Source: JAJTZA01 sp041744075
GTDB lineage: Bacteria; Verrucomicrobiota; Verrucomicrobiia; Chthoniobacterales; Terrimicrobiaceae
Direction: 5' to 3'
NCBI GenBank assembly: GCA_041744075.1
Contig: JBGTLQ010000016.1
Coordinates: forward strand, 1-14,833
DNA length: 14,833 nucleotides
Position numbers and translations under genes: made by a program. A model generated the notes under the pieces. That model saw nothing but the letters and a program-made list of their open reading frames with translations, was not told the DNA's origin and did no database searches. This document shows, one piece after another, positions 14,263-14,833 of the stretch. Each line of letters opens with the position of its first letter. The stretch's first letter is position 1.

Positions 14263-14808
14263 AAGAAATTATCCTCTTTTATGAGAACCCTTCTCTTCCT
14301 TTTCTGCGTTACTTTCATCGGCTCTCTCTATTCAGCAGATATCCTTCTTCAGACGGTAACGACTCATCCGGGTAAGACGGTGCTCGAATTTCTCATAGGT
14401 GAGGAAAGAATCAAGAAGATACCTCAATGGGACGGATTGGCAGAAATGGTTCCATTGTCCATGACTGAAGCAATGGTGGCAGCCAGAAAAACAGCAGAAA
14501 AAGAACATACAACCCATGTGGGACTGCTAAAAAACGCTTCATTTCGAACACGAGTATTGCCGGACGGCAGTTTAATGTGGGCCTACTCCATTACCTTCAA
14601 AGATAAAAGGGATGAAGAAGCGTCGAAATATTTATATTATTTGGTTCTACTGGATGGTTCCGTCATTTCACCAATAACAAAAAAATAATTCTAACGAGCC
14701 AGTCGACCTAATTCCTGTCCCTTCGGGACTTTCGGCATACCTCCTGCTGAATCCGCTTCGCGGGCAGGAGGAATGCCGAAAGCAAGCAGGGATAGGTCAC
14801 TGGGGACG
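14257..14808 (+). mobile_element. Integron-like gene cassette with secreted protein
   Basis: A 552-base unit between the R' box of the attC at 14191-14262 and the R' box of the attC at 14689-14814. It holds a single gene whose stop codon directly abuts the R'' box. The rebuilt R' (GTTGAAG) complements its R'' (TTCTAAC) at only four of seven positions, so boundary identity is less exact than in the preceding cassette. Confidence 0.65.
14281..14688 (+). CDS. Small secreted hypothetical protein (cassette-encoded)
   Basis: A 135-residue protein from the ATG at 14281. Residues 1-19 (MRTLLFLFCVTFIGSLYSA) form a good signal peptide with type I cleavage before DILL. The mature domain of about 115 residues has a helix (PLSMTEAMVAARKTAEKEH) followed by strands (SLMWAYSITFK, then YLYYLVLLDGSVISP). 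This helix-then-strands layout with a closing LLDGSV segment resembles the general shape of PepSY-like domains, but I cannot assign it firmly. An in-frame TTG at 14257 would start inside the attC R' box and add eight residues; the ATG is preferred. The TAA (14686-14688) is followed without a gap by the next attC. The gene is AT-richer (about 43% GC in its first 60 bases) than the operon at the left. Confidence 0.7.
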   Translation: MRTLLFLFCVTFIGSLYSADILLQTVTTHPGKTVLEFLIGEERIKKIPQWDGLAEMVPLSMTEAMVAARKTAEKEHTTHVGLLKNASFRTRVLPDGSLMWAYSITFKDKRDEEASKYLYYLVLLDGSVISPITKK

Positions 14809-14814
14809 TTGAGA
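14689..14814 (+). other. Integron attC site with long structured central part
   Basis: A 126-base site. R'' is TTCTAAC (14689-14695), spacer GAG, and L'' CCAGTCGACCTA (14699-14710). At the other end lie L' TAGGTCACTGG (14793-14803), spacer GGAC, and R' GTTGAGA (14808-14814). L' complements L'' perfectly over 11 bases when C14704 is omitted, again one extra base in L''. The variable part folds further. A GTCCC/GGGAC hairpin lies at 14717-14729. A 19-base stem with one mismatch joins 14729-14747 to 14764-14782, capped by CCGC/GCGG. Both boxes fit the R consensus at six of seven positions. The long hairpin could also stop transcription from the gene before it. Confidence 0.8.
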
Positions 14815-14833
14815 CTGTCGGAAAACCTGATGA

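Noticed and set aside
14701..14833. Terminal inverted repeat of an insertion sequence or a REP/MITE element.
   Set aside because: The outermost pairing has the R/spacer/L order with a single extra base in L'' and follows a stop codon directly, as in the unrelated site at 14191. This fits attC better than an IS end, and no transposase is visible.

Overview
The window looks like a chromosomal segment from a GC-rich Gram-negative bacterium, most likely a member of the Verrucomicrobiota or the wider PVC group. This assignment is an inference. It rests on the style of the ABC-2 permease, a secreted thioester alpha-2-macroglobulin (A2M), small secreted or membrane hypotheticals in integron-like cassettes, and short-period intergenic repeats. 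No rRNA or other taxonomic marker is present.

Bases 1-10796 form one dense plus-strand block. It opens with the 3' end of a DUF2064/TIGR04282 family gene. After a 33-base gap follow an ABC ATPase, its ABC-2 type permease, ruvB, a signal-peptide-bearing TPR-like protein and a 1867-residue secreted A2M with an intact CxEQ thioester motif. From the ATPase onward the junctions are a 4-base overlap, a 1-base overlap, zero spacing and another 4-base overlap, so these five genes are very probably one translationally coupled operon. The theme is cell envelope and export, with a DNA-repair helicase in the middle.

Bases 10797-10990 lie between convergent genes and carry inverted copies of a 9-base-period repeat plus an 8-base-period repeat. 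Bases 10991-12711 hold a minus-strand pair: a spermidine-synthase-like class I methyltransferase followed by a fermentative D-lactate dehydrogenase (LdhA type). About 550 bases without a supported gene (12712-13261) follow, with two more short-period repeats and small hairpins.

From about 13260 to the end the sequence is visibly AT-richer and organised differently. Three small plus-strand genes of unknown function encode a one-TM protein, a three-TM protein and a secreted protein. Two of them are directly followed by elements with the full architecture of integron attC recombination sites (59-base elements): R'' and R' boxes with the AAC/GTT core, a short unpaired spacer, and L'' and L' boxes that pair perfectly once one extra base is removed from L''. 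These sites are at 14191-14262 and 14689-14814. A third, degraded candidate begins at 13562. No integrase gene or attI is visible, so this is either a distal part of a chromosomal integron or an orphan attC cluster (CALIN). It is the most interesting system in the window.
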